This document shows, one piece after another, positions 34,955-47,600 of a DNA stretch of 64,000 bases; positions within the stretch are counted from its first letter, which is position 1, and every line of letters begins with the position of its first letter. The stretch spans positions 62,001-126,000 of the forward strand of contig NW_027476802.1 in the NCBI RefSeq assembly GCF_051020955.1. Reading direction: 5' to 3'. Made by a program: the position numbers and the translations under genes. The notes beneath the pieces were generated by a model, which made no database searches, was not told the origin of the DNA, and saw only the letters and a list, made by a program, of their open reading frames with translations. The stretch comes from Megalopta genalis. Its lineage: Eukaryota > Arthropoda > Insecta > Hymenoptera > Halictidae.

Positions 34955-37900
34955 TTCGCATGGATTTGATGCTAACTCGGTTGTTTCGTCTGCATTTGAA
35001 GCTATATCACTTATATCCCACGTTTTTGAAGCTAAATCATTTGTTTCGCATGGATTTTGAAGCTAAACCTTCTACATCGCATTGATTTGCAGCTAAATCA
35101 TGTACTTCGCATGGATTTGAAGGTAAATCATTTGTCTCGCACGAATATGAAGCTAAAAGATGTGCTCCGCTTGAATTTTAAGCTATATCATGTGTTTCGC
35201 ATGGAATTGAAGGTAACTTGTTTCGCCTGCATTTGTAGATATATCACTTGAATCGCAAGTATTTGAAAAGAAATCATTTGTTTCGAATGGATTTGAAGAT
35301 AACTCGTTTGCTTCGCCTGCATTTGAAGCTATATCACTTGTTTCGAATGTATTTGAAGAAAAATCATTTGGTTCGCATGGATTTGAAGCTAAACCTTCTA
35401 CATCGCATTGATTTGCAGCTAAATCATGTGTTTCGCCTGGATTTGAATCTAAACCTTCTAAACCGAATTGATTTGAAGCTAAATCATGTGTGTCGCATGG
35501 ACTTGAAGCTAACTCATTTGTTTCGTCTGCATTTGAAGCTATATCAATTATATCGCAAGTATCTTATGCTAAATCATTTGTTTCGCATGGATTTGAAGCT
35601 AAACCTTCTACATCGCATTGCTTTGAAGCTAAACCTTTTACATCGCATTGATTTGAAGCAAAACCATCTACATCGCATTGATTTGAAGCTAAATCATGTG
35701 TGTCGCATGGATTTGAATCTATCTCGTTTGTTTCGTCTCCATTTGAAGCTATATCACTTATATCGCAAGTATCTGAATCTAAATCATTTGTTTCGCATGG
35801 ATTTGAAGCTAAACCTTCTACATCGCATTGATTTGAAGCTAAATCATGTGAATCGCTTGGCATTGAAGCTAACTCGTTTGTTTCGCCTGCATTTGAAGCT
35901 ATATCACTTGTATCGTATGAATTTGAAGAAAAATCATTTGGTTCGCATGGATTTGAAGCTAAACCTTCTACATCGCATTGATTTGCAGCTAAATCATGTG
36001 TTTCGCCTGGATTTGAATCTAAACCTTCTAAACCGAATTGATTTGAAGCTAAATCATGTGTGTCGCATGGACTTGAAGCTAACTCGTTTGTTTCGTCTGC
36101 ATTTGAAGCTATATCAATTATATCCCAAGTGATTGAAGCTACGTGATATGTTTGGCATGGATTTGTAGCTAAACATTCCACATCGCATTGATTTGCATTT
36201 CAATCATGTGTTTCGCATGGATTTGAAGCTATCTCGTTTCTTTCGTCTGCATTTGAAGCTATATCACTTATATCGCAAGTATCTGATGCTAAATCATTTG
36301 TTTCGCATGGATTCGAAGCTAAACCTTCTAAATCGCATTGATTTGAAGCTAAATCATGTGAATCGCTTGGCATTGAAGCTAACTCGTTTGTTTCGCCTGC
36401 ATTTGAAGATATATAACTTGTATCGTATGTATTTGAAGAAAAATCATTTGGTTCGCATGGATTTGAAGCTAAACCTTCTACATCGCATTGATTTGCAGCT
36501 AAATCATGTGTTTCGCCTGGATTTGAATCTAAACCTTCTAAACCGAATTGATTTGAAGCTAAATCATGTGTGTGGCATGGACTTGAAGCTAACTCGTTTG
36601 TTTCGTCTGCATTTGATGCTATATCAATTATATCGCAAGTATCTTATGCTAAATCATTTGTTTCGCATGGATTTGAAGCTAAACCTTCTACATCGCATTG
36701 CTTTGAAGCTAAACCTTCTACATCGCATTGATTTGAAGCAAAACCTTCTACATCGCATTGATTTGAAGCTAAATCATGTGTGTCGCATGGATTTGAATCT
36801 ATCTCGTTTGTTCCGTCTCCATTTGAAGCTATATCACTTATATCGCAAGTATCTGAATCTAAATCATTTGTTTCGCATGGATTTGAAGCTAAACCTTCTA
36901 CATCGCATTGATTTGCAGTTCAATCATGTGTTTCGCATGGATTTGAAGCTAACTCATCTGTTTCGTCTGCATTTGAAGCTTTTTCACTTATATCCCAAGT
37001 GATTGAAGCTACGTGATGTGTTTGGCATGGATTTGTAGCTAAACATTCTACATCGCATTGATTTGCATTTCAATCATGTGTTTCGCATGGATTTGAAGCT
37101 ATCTCGTTTCTTTCGTCTGCATTTGAAGCTATATCACTTATATCGGAAGTATCTGATGCTAAATCATTTGTTTCGCATGGATTCGAAGCTAAAGTTTCTA
37201 CATCGCATTGATTTGCAGTTCAATCATGTGTTTCGCATGGATTTGAAGCTAAACCTTCTAAATCGCATTGATTTGAAGCTAAATCATGTGAATCGCTTGG
37301 CATTGAAGCTGACTCGTTTGTTTCGCCTGCATTTGAAGCTATATCACTTGTATCGTATGTATTTGAAGAAAAATCATTTGGTTCGCATGGATTTGAAGCT
37401 AAACCTTCTACATCGCATTGATTTGCAGCTAAATCATGTGTTTCGCCTGGATTTGAATCTAAACCTTCTAAACCGAATTGATTTGAAGCTAAATCATGTG
37501 TGTCGCATGGACTTGAAGCTAACTCGTTTGTTTCGTCTGCATTTGAAGCTATATCAATTATATCGCAAGTATCTTATGCTAAATCATTTGTTTCGCATGG
37601 ATTTGAAGCTAAACCTTCTACATCGCATTGCTTTGAAGCTAAACCTTCTACATCGCATTGATTTGAAGCAAAACCTTCTACATCGCATTGATTTGAAGCT
37701 AAATCATGTGTGTCGCATGGATTTGAATCTATCTCGTTTGTTTCGTCTCCATTTGAAGCTATATCACTTATATCGCAAGTATCTGAATCTAAATCATTTG
37801 TTTCGCATGGATTTGAAGCTAAACCTTCTACATCGCATTGATTTGCAGTTCAATCATGTGTTTCGCATGGATTTGAAGCTAACTCATCTGTTTCGTCTGC

Positions 37901-38731
37901 ATTTGAAGCTTTTTCACTTATATCCCAAGTGATTGAAGCTACGTGATGTGTTTGGCATGGGTTTGTAGCTAAACATTCTACATCGCATTGATTTGCATTT
38001 CAAGCATGTGTTTCGCATGGATTTGAAGCTATCTCGTTTCTTTCGTCTGCATTTGAAGCTATATCACTTATATCGGAAGTATCTGATGCTAAATCATTTG
38101 TTTCGCATGGATTCGAAGCTAAAGCTTCTACATCGCATTGATTTGCAGCTAAATCATGTGTTTCGCCTGGATTTGAATCTAAACCTTCTAAACCGAATTG
38201 GTTTGAAGCTAAATCATGTGTGTCGCATGGACTTGAAGCTAACTCGTTTGTTTCGTCTGCATTTGAAGCTATATCAATTATATCGCAAGTATCTTATGCT
38301 AAATCATTTGTTTCGCATGGATTTGAAGCTAAACCTTCTACATCGCATTGATTTGCAGCTAAATCATGTGTTTCGCCTGGATTTGAAGCTAACTCGTTTG
38401 CTTCACTTGCATTTGAAACTATATCACTTATATCGCAAGTATCTGATGCTAAATCATTTGTTCCGCATGAAATTGAAGGAAGCCTTCTACTTCGCATTGA
38501 TTTGGAGCTAAATCATGTGTATCGCATGGATTTTGAAGCTAACTCGGTTATTTCGTCTGCATTTGAAGCTATATCACTTATATCACAAGTATCTGAACCT
38601 AAATCATATGTTTGGCACGGATTTGAAGCTAAACCTTCTACATAGCATTGATTTGCAGCTAAATCATGTGTTTCGCCTGGATTTGAATCTAAACCTTCTA
38701 AACCGAATTGATTTGAAGCTAAATCATGTGT
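34955..38731. repeat. 3,777-bp tandem duplication, copy 2
   Basis: This follows copy 1 to about 38,731, where GTGTGTCGCATGGACTTG replaces GTGTTTCGCATGGATTTG. Every private variant I checked in copy 1 is present. From about 37,143 it is also the left part of the larger 7,540-bp duplicated segment. The 3,777-bp event therefore came first, and its right half was later copied again. Confidence 0.86.
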
Positions 38732-41700
38732 GTCGCATGGACTTGAAGCTAACTCGTTTGTTTCGTCTGCATTTGAAGCTATATCAATTATATCGCAAGT
38801 ATCTTATGCTAAATCATTTGTTTCGCATGGATTTGAAGCTAAACCTTCTACATCGCATTGCTTTGAAGCTAAACCTTTTACATCGCATTGATTTGAAGCA
38901 AAACCATCTACATCGCATTGATTTGAAGCTAAATCATGTGTGTCGCATGGATTTGAATCTATCTCGTTTGTTTCGTCTCCATTTGAAGCTATATCACTTA
39001 TATCGCAAGTATCTGAATCTAAATCATTTGTTTCGCATGGATTTGAAGCTAAACCTTCTACATCGCATTGATTTGAAGCTAAATCATGTGAATCGCTTGG
39101 CATTGAAGCTAACTCGTTTGTTTCGCCTGCATTTGAAGCTATATCACTTGTATCGTATGTATTTGAAGAAAAATCATTTGGTTCGCATGGATTTGAAGCT
39201 AAACCTTCTACATCGCATTGATTTGCAGCTAAATCATGTGTTTCGCCTGGATTTGAATCTAAACCTTCTAAACCGAATTGATTTGAAGCTAAATCATGTG
39301 TGTCGCATGGACTTGAAGCTAACTCGTTTGTTTCGTCTGCATTTGAAGCTATATCAATTATATCCCAAGTGATTGAAGCTACGTGATGTGTTTGGCTTGG
39401 ATTTGTAGCTAAAGCTTCTACATCGCATTGATTTGCAGTTCAATCATGTGTTTCGCATGGATTTGAAGCTAAACCTTCTAAATCGCATTTATTTGAAGCT
39501 AAATCATGTGGATCGCTTGGCATTGAAGCTAACTCGTTTGTTTCGCCTGAATTTGAAGCTATATCACTTGTATCGTATGTATTTGAAGAAAAATCATTTG
39601 GTTCGCATGGATTTGAAGCTAAACCTTCTACATCGCATTGATTTGCAGCTAAATCATGTGTTTCGCCTGGATTTGAAGCTAACTCGATTGTTTCCCCTGC
39701 ATTTGAAACTATATCACTTATATCGCAAGTATCTGATGCTAAATCATTTGTTCCGCATGAAATTGAAGGAAGCCTTCTACTTCGCATTGATTTGGAGCTA
39801 AATCATGTGTATCGCATGGATTTTGAAGCTAACTCGGTTGTTTCGTCTGCATTTGAAGCTATATCACTTATATCACAAGTATCTGAACCTAAATCATATG
39901 TTTCGCATGGATTTGAAGCTAAACCTTCTACATAGCATTGATTTGCGGCTAAATCATGTGTTTCGCATTGATTTAAAGGTAACTCGTTAGTTTCGCCTGA
40001 ATTTGAAGCTATATCACTTATATCTCATTTATCTGAACATAAAGCATTTGTTTCGCATGGATTTGAAGCTAAGCCTTCTATTTCGAATGTACTTAAAGCT
40101 AAATGATGTGTATCGCATGGATTTTGAAACTAACTCGATTGATTCGCCTGCATTAGAAGCTATATCACTTACATCGCAGGTATCTGAAGCTAAATCATTT
40201 GTTTAGCATGGATTTGAAGATAAGGCTTATACATCGCATCTATTTGAAGCTAAATGATGTGTATCGCATGGATTCTGAAGCTAACTCGTTTGATTCGTCT
40301 GCATTTGAAGCTATATCACTTATATCCCAAGTTTTTGAAGCTAAATCATTTGTTTCGCATGGATTTTGAAGCTAAACCTTCTACATCGCATTGATTTGCA
40401 GCTAAATCATGTGTATCGCATGGATTTTGAAGCTAACTCGGTTGTTTCGTCTGCATTTGAAGCTATATCACTTATATCGCAATTATCTGAACATAAAGCA
40501 TTTGTTTCGCATGGATTTGAAGCTAAGCTTTCTATTTCGCATGTATTTAAAGCTAAATGATGTGTATCGCATGGATTTTGAAACTAACTCGATTGATTCG
40601 CCTGCATTTGAAGCTATATAACTTACATCGCAGGTATCTGAAGCTAAAACATTTGTTTAGCATGGATTTGAAGCTAAGGCTTATACATCGCATCTATTTG
40701 AAGCTAAATGATGTGTATCGCATGGATTTTGAAGCTAACTCGTTTGATTCGTCTGCATTTGAAGCTATATCACTTATATCCCAAGTTTTTGAAGCTAAAT
40801 CATTTGTTTCGCATGGATTTTGAAGCTAAACCTTCTACATCGCATTGATTTGCTGCTAAATCATGTGCTTCGCTTGGATTTGAAGCTAATTCGTTTGTTT
40901 CGTCTGCATTTGAAACTATGTCACTTATATCGCAAGTATGTCAAGTTAAATCATTGATTTCGCATGGTTTTGAAGCTAAACCTTCTACATCGCATTGATT
41001 TGCTGCTAAATCATGTGTTTCGCTTGGATTTGAAGCTAATTCGTTTGTTTCGTCTGCATATAAAGCTATGCCACTTATATTGCAAGTATCTGAAGCTAAA
41101 TCATTGGCTTCGCATGGATTTGAAGCTAAACCTTCTACATCGCATTGATTTGCTGCTAAATCATGTGTTTCGCATGGATTTAAGCTAACTCGTTTGTTTC
41201 GTCTGCATTTGAAACTATGTCACTTATATCGCAAGTATCTGAAGTTAAATCATTGGTTTCGCATGGATTTGAAGCTACACCTTCTACATGTCATTGATTT
41301 GCTGCTAAATCATGTGTTTCGCATGGATTTGAATCTAATTCGTTTGTTTCGTCTGCATATAAAGCTATGTCACTTATATCGCAAGTATCTGAAGCTAAAT
41401 CATTGGTTTCGCATGAATTTGAAGCTAACTCGTTTCTTTCGTCTGCATTTGAAACTATGTCACTTATATCGAATGTATCTGAAGCTAAATCATTGGTTTC
41501 GCATAGATTTGAAGCTAAACCTTCTACATCGCATTGATTTGCTGCTAAATCATTTGTTTCGAAATGGATTTTAAGCTAACTCGTTTGTTTCGTCTGCATT
41601 TGAAACTATGACACTTATATCGCAAGTATCTCAAGTTAAATCATTGATTTCGCATGGTTTTGAAGCTAAACCTTCTACATCGCATTGATTTGCTGCTAAA

Positions 41701-44682
41701 TCATGTGTTTCGCCTGGATTTGAATCTAAACCTTCTAAACCGAATTGATTTGAAGCTAAATCATGTGTGTCGCATGGACTTGAATCTAACTCGTTTGTTT
41801 CGTCTGCATTTGAAGCTATATCAATTATATCGCAAGTATCTTATGCTAAATCATTTGTTTCGCATGGATTTGAAGCTAAACCTTCTACATCGCATTGTTT
41901 TGAAGCTAAACCTTCTACATCGCATTGATTTGAAGCAAAACCTTCTACATCGCATTAATTTGCAGTTCAATCATGTGTTTCGCATGGATTTGAAGCTAAC
42001 TCATCTGTTTCGTCTGCATTTGAAGCTTTTTCACTTATATCCCAAGTGATTGAAGCTACGTGATGTGTTTGGCATGGATTTGTAGCTAAACATTCTACAT
42101 CGCATTGATTTGCATTTCAATCATGTGTTTCGCATGGATTTGAAGCTATCTCGTTTCTTTCGTCTGCATTTGAAGCTATATCACTTATATCGGAAGTATC
42201 TGATGCTAAATCATTTGTTTCGCATGGATTCGAAGCTAAAGCTTCTACATCGTATTGATTTGCAGTTCAATCATGTGTTTCGCATGGATTTGAAGCTAAA
42301 CCTTCTAAATCGCATTGATTTGAAGCTAAATCATGTGAATCGCCTGGCATTGAAGCTAACTCGTTTGTTTCGCCTGCATTTGAAGCTATATCACTTGTAT
42401 CGTATGTATTTGAAGAAAAATCATTTGGTTCGCATGGATTTGAAGCTAAACCTTCTACATCGCATTGATTTGCAGCTAAATCATGTGTTTCGCCTGGATT
42501 TGAAGCTAACTCGATTGTTTCCCCTGCATTTGAAACTATATCACTTATATCGCAAGTATCTGATGCTAAATCATTTGTTCCGCATGAAATTGAAGGAAGC
42601 CATCTACTTCGCATTGATTTGGAGATAAATCATGTGTATCGCATGGATTTTGAAGCTAACTCGGTTGTTTCGTCTGCATTTGAAGCTATATCACTTATAT
42701 CCCAAGTTTTTGAAGCTAAATCATTTGTTTCGCATGGATTTTGAAGCTAAACCTTCTACATCGCATTGATTTGCAGCCAAATCATGTACTTCGCATGGAT
42801 TTGAAGGTAAATCATTTGTCTCGCACGAATATGAAGCTAAAAGATGTGCTTCGCTTGAATTTTAAGCTATATCATGTGTTTCGCATGGAATTGAAGGTAA
42901 CTTGTTTCGCCTGCATTTGTAGCTATATCACTTGAATCGCGAGTATTTGAAAAAAAATCAGTTGTTTCGAATGGATTTGAAGCCAACTCGTTTGCTTCGC
43001 ATGCATTTGAAGCTATATCACTTGTTTCGAATGTATTTGAAGAAAAATCATTTGGTTCACATGGATTTGAAGCTAAACCTTCTACATCGCATTGATTTGC
43101 AGCTAAATCATGAGTTTCGCCTGGATTTTGAAGCTAACTCGGTTGTTTCGTATGCATTTGAAGCTATATCACTTATATCACAAGTATCTGAACCTAAATC
43201 ATATGTTTCGCATGGATTTGAAGCTAAACCTTCTACATAGCATTGATTTGCAGGTTGAATCATGTGTTTCGCATGGATTTGAAGATAACTCGATTGTTTC
43301 CCCTGCATTTGAAACTATATCACTTATATCGCAAGTATCTGATGCTAAATCATTTGTTCCGCATGAAATTGAAGGAAGCCTTCTACTTCGCATTGATTTG
43401 AAGCTAAATCATGTGTATCGCATGGATTTTGAAGCCAACTCGGTTGTTTCGTCTGCATTTGAAGCTATATCACTTATATCACAAGTATCTGAACCTAAAT
43501 CATATGTTTCGCATGGATTTGAAACTAAACCTTCTACATAGCATTGATTTGCAGCTAAATCATGTGTTTCGCATTGATTTAAAGGTAACTCGTTAGTTTC
43601 GCCTGAATTTGAAGCTATATCACTTATATCGCAATTATCTGAACATAAAGCATTTGTTTCGCATGGATTTGAAGCTAAGCCTTCTATTTCGCATGTATTT
43701 AAAGCTAAATGATGTGTATCGCATGGATTTTGAAACTAACTCGATTGATTCGCCTGCATTTGAAGCTATATAACTTACATCGCAGGTATCTGAAGCTAAA
43801 TCATTTGTTTAGCATGGATTTGAAGCTAAGGCTTATACATCGCATCTATTTGAAGCTAAATGATGTGTATCGCATGGATTCTGAAGCTAACTCGTTTGAT
43901 TCGTCTGCATTTGAAGCTATATCACTTATATCCCAAGTTTTTGAAGCTAAATCATTTGTTTCGCATGGATTTTGAAGCTAAACCTTCTACATCGCATTGA
44001 TTTGCTGCTAAATCATGTGTTTCGCTTGGATTTGAAGCTGATTCGTTTGTTTCGTCTGCATTTGAAACTATGTCACTTATATCGCAAGTATGTCAAGTTA
44101 AATCATTGATTTCGCATGGTTTTGAAGCCAAACCTTCTACATCGCATTGATTTGCAGCTAAATCATGTGTTTCGCCTGGATTTGAAGCTAACTCGATTGT
44201 TTCCCCTGCATTTGACACTATATCACTTATATCGCAAGTATCTGATGCTAAATCATTTGTTCCGCATGAAATTGAAGGAAGCCTTCTACTTCGCATTGAT
44301 TTGGAGCTAAATCATGTGTATCGCATCGATTTTGAAGCTAACTCGGTTGTTTCGTCTGCATTTGAAGCTATATCACTTATATCGCAAGTATCTGAACCTA
44401 AATCATATGTTTCGCATGGATTTGAAGCTAAACCTTCTACATAGCATTGATTTGCAGCTAAATCATGTGTTTCGCATTGATTTAAAGGTAACTCGTTAGT
44501 TTCGTCTGAATTTGAAACTATATCACTTATATCTCATTTATCTGAACATAAAGCATTTGTTTAGCATGGATTTGAAGCTAAGCCTTCTATTTCGAATGTA
44601 CTTAAAGCTAAATGATGTGTATCGCATGGATTTTGAAACTAACTCGATTGATTCGCCTGCATTTGAAGCTATATCACTTACA
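37143..44682. repeat. 7,540-bp tandem duplication, copy 1
   Basis: About 250 monomers are copied as one block; the offset to copy 2 is 7,540 bp at every anchor tested (37,993/45,533, 38,515/46,055, 40,003/47,543, 41,194/48,734, 43,709/51,249, 44,116/51,656). The right junction is sharp. At about 44,683 CTTACATCGCAGG changes to CTTACATCGGAAGTATCTG, the sequence that begins the block at 37,144. The block includes part of the 3,777-bp repeat, a family I island (about 40,846-41,700) and several GAAATTGAAGGAAGCC junctions. Confidence 0.93.
40846..41705. repeat. Family I island inside family II, copy 1
   Basis: Hallmarks of the 1-8 kb family I pentamer reappear: GATTTGCTGCTAAATCATG, GGATTTAAGCTAACTCG (29-bp monomer near 41,176), GAAACTATGTCAC, CATATAAAGCTATG, TCATTGGTTTCGC. 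It is joined on both sides to family II monomers without unique sequence. Private variants are CTTCTACATGTCATTG (41,281), TTTCGAAATGGATTTTAAGC (41,559, one extra base) and TATGACACTTATATC. It most likely entered by exchange with a family I array and was later copied to 48,386-49,245 with the 7,540-bp block. Confidence 0.85.
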
Positions 44683-47600
44683 TCGGAAGTATCTGATGCT
44701 AAATCATTTGTTTCGCATGGATTCGAAGCTAAAGTTTCTACATCGCATTGATTTGCAGTTCAATCATGTGTTTCGCATGGATTTGAAGCTAAACCTTCTA
44801 AATCGCATTGATTTGAAGCTAAATCATGTGAATCGCTTGGCATTGAAGCTGACTCGTTTGTTTCGCCTGCATTTGAAGCTATATCACTTGTATCGTATGT
44901 ATTTGAAGAAAAATCATTTGGTTCGCATGGATTTGAAGCTAAACCTTCTACATCGCATTGATTTGCAGCTAAATCATGTGTTTCGCCTGGATTTGAATCT
45001 AAACCTTCTAAACCGAATTGATTTGAAGCTAAATCATGTGTGTCGCATGGACTTGAAGCTAACTCGTTTGTTTCGTCTGCATTTGAAGCTATATCAATTA
45101 TATCGCAAGTATCTTATGCTAAATCATTTGTTTCGCATGGATTTGAAGCTAAACCTTCTACATCGCATTGCTTTGAAGCTAAACCTTCTACATCGCATTG
45201 ATTTGAAGCAAAACCTTCTACATCGCATTGATTTGAAGCTAAATCATGTGTGTCGCATGGATTTGAATCTATCTCGTTTGTTTCGTCTCCATTTGAAGCT
45301 ATATCACTTATATCGCAAGTATCTGAATCTAAATCATTTGTTTCGCATGGATTTGAAGCTAAACCTTCTACATCGCATTGATTTGCAGTTCAATCATGTG
45401 TTTCGCATGGATTTGAAGCTAACTCATCTGTTTCGTCTGCATTTGAAGCTTTTTCACTTATATCCCAAGTGATTGAAGCTACGTGATGTGTTTGGCATGG
45501 GTTTGTAGCTAAACATTCTACATCGCATTGATTTGCATTTCAAGCATGTGTTTCGCATGGATTTGAAGCTATCTCGTTTCTTTCGTCTGCATTTGAAGCT
45601 ATATCACTTATATCGGAAGTATCTGATGCTAAATCATTTGTTTCGCATGGATTCGAAGCTAAAGCTTCTACATCGCATTGATTTGCAGCTAAATCATGTG
45701 TTTCGCCTGGATTTGAATCTAAACCTTCTAAACCGAATTGGTTTGAAGCTAAATCATGTGTGTCGCATGGACTTGAAGCTAACTCGTTTGTTTCGTCTGC
45801 ATTTGAAGCTATATCAATTATATCGCAAGTATCTTATGCTAAATCATTTGTTTCGCATGGATTTGAAGCTAAACCTTCTACATCGCATTGATTTGCAGCT
45901 AAATCATGTGTTTCGCCTGGATTTGAAGCTAACTCGTTTGCTTCACTTGCATTTGAAACTATATCACTTATATCGCAAGTATCTGATGCTAAATCATTTG
46001 TTCCGCATGAAATTGAAGGAAGCCTTCTACTTCGCATTGATTTGGAGCTAAATCATGTGTATCGCATGGATTTTGAAGCTAACTCGGTTATTTCGTCTGC
46101 ATTTGAAGCTATATCACTTATATCACAAGTATCTGAACCTAAATCATATGTTTGGCACGGATTTGAAGCTAAACCTTCTACATAGCATTGATTTGCAGCT
46201 AAATCATGTGTTTCGCCTGGATTTGAATCTAAACCTTCTAAACCGAATTGATTTGAAGCTAAATCATGTGTGTCGCATGGACTTGAAGCTAACTCGTTTG
46301 TTTCGTCTGCATTTGAAGCTATATCAATTATATCGCAAGTATCTTATGCTAAATCATTTGTTTCGCATGGATTTGAAGCTAAACCTTCTACATCGCATTG
46401 CTTTGAAGCTAAACCTTTTACATCGCATTGATTTGAAGCAAAACCATCTACATCGCATTGATTTGAAGCTAAATCATGTGTGTCGCATGGATTTGAATCT
46501 ATCTCGTTTGTTTCGTCTCCATTTGAAGCTATATCACTTATATCGCAAGTATCTGAATCTAAATCATTTGTTTCGCATGGATTTGAAGCTAAACCTTCTA
46601 CATCGCATTGATTTGAAGCTAAATCATGTGAATCGCTTGGCATTGAAGCTAACTCGTTTGTTTCGCCTGCATTTGAAGCTATATCACTTGTATCGTATGT
46701 ATTTGAAGAAAAATCATTTGGTTCGCATGGATTTGAAGCTAAACCTTCTACATCGCATTGATTTGCAGCTAAATCATGTGTTTCGCCTGGATTTGAATCT
46801 AAACCTTCTAAACCGAATTGATTTGAAGCTAAATCATGTGTGTCGCATGGACTTGAAGCTAACTCGTTTGTTTCGTCTGCATTTGAAGCTATATCAATTA
46901 TATCCCAAGTGATTGAAGCTACGTGATGTGTTTGGCTTGGATTTGTAGCTAAAGCTTCTACATCGCATTGATTTGCAGTTCAATCATGTGTTTCGCATGG
47001 ATTTGAAGCTAAACCTTCTAAATCGCATTTATTTGAAGCTAAATCATGTGGATCGCTTGGCATTGAAGCTAACTCGTTTGTTTCGCCTGAATTTGAAGCT
47101 ATATCACTTGTATCGTATGTATTTGAAGAAAAATCATTTGGTTCGCATGGATTTGAAGCTAAACCTTCTACATCGCATTGATTTGCAGCTAAATCATGTG
47201 TTTCGCCTGGATTTGAAGCTAACTCGATTGTTTCCCCTGCATTTGAAACTATATCACTTATATCGCAAGTATCTGATGCTAAATCATTTGTTCCGCATGA
47301 AATTGAAGGAAGCCTTCTACTTCGCATTGATTTGGAGCTAAATCATGTGTATCGCATGGATTTTGAAGCTAACTCGGTTGTTTCGTCTGCATTTGAAGCT
47401 ATATCACTTATATCACAAGTATCTGAACCTAAATCATATGTTTCGCATGGATTTGAAGCTAAACCTTCTACATAGCATTGATTTGCGGCTAAATCATGTG
47501 TTTCGCATTGATTTAAAGGTAACTCGTTAGTTTCGCCTGAATTTGAAGCTATATCACTTATATCTCATTTATCTGAACATAAAGCATTTGTTTCGCATGG

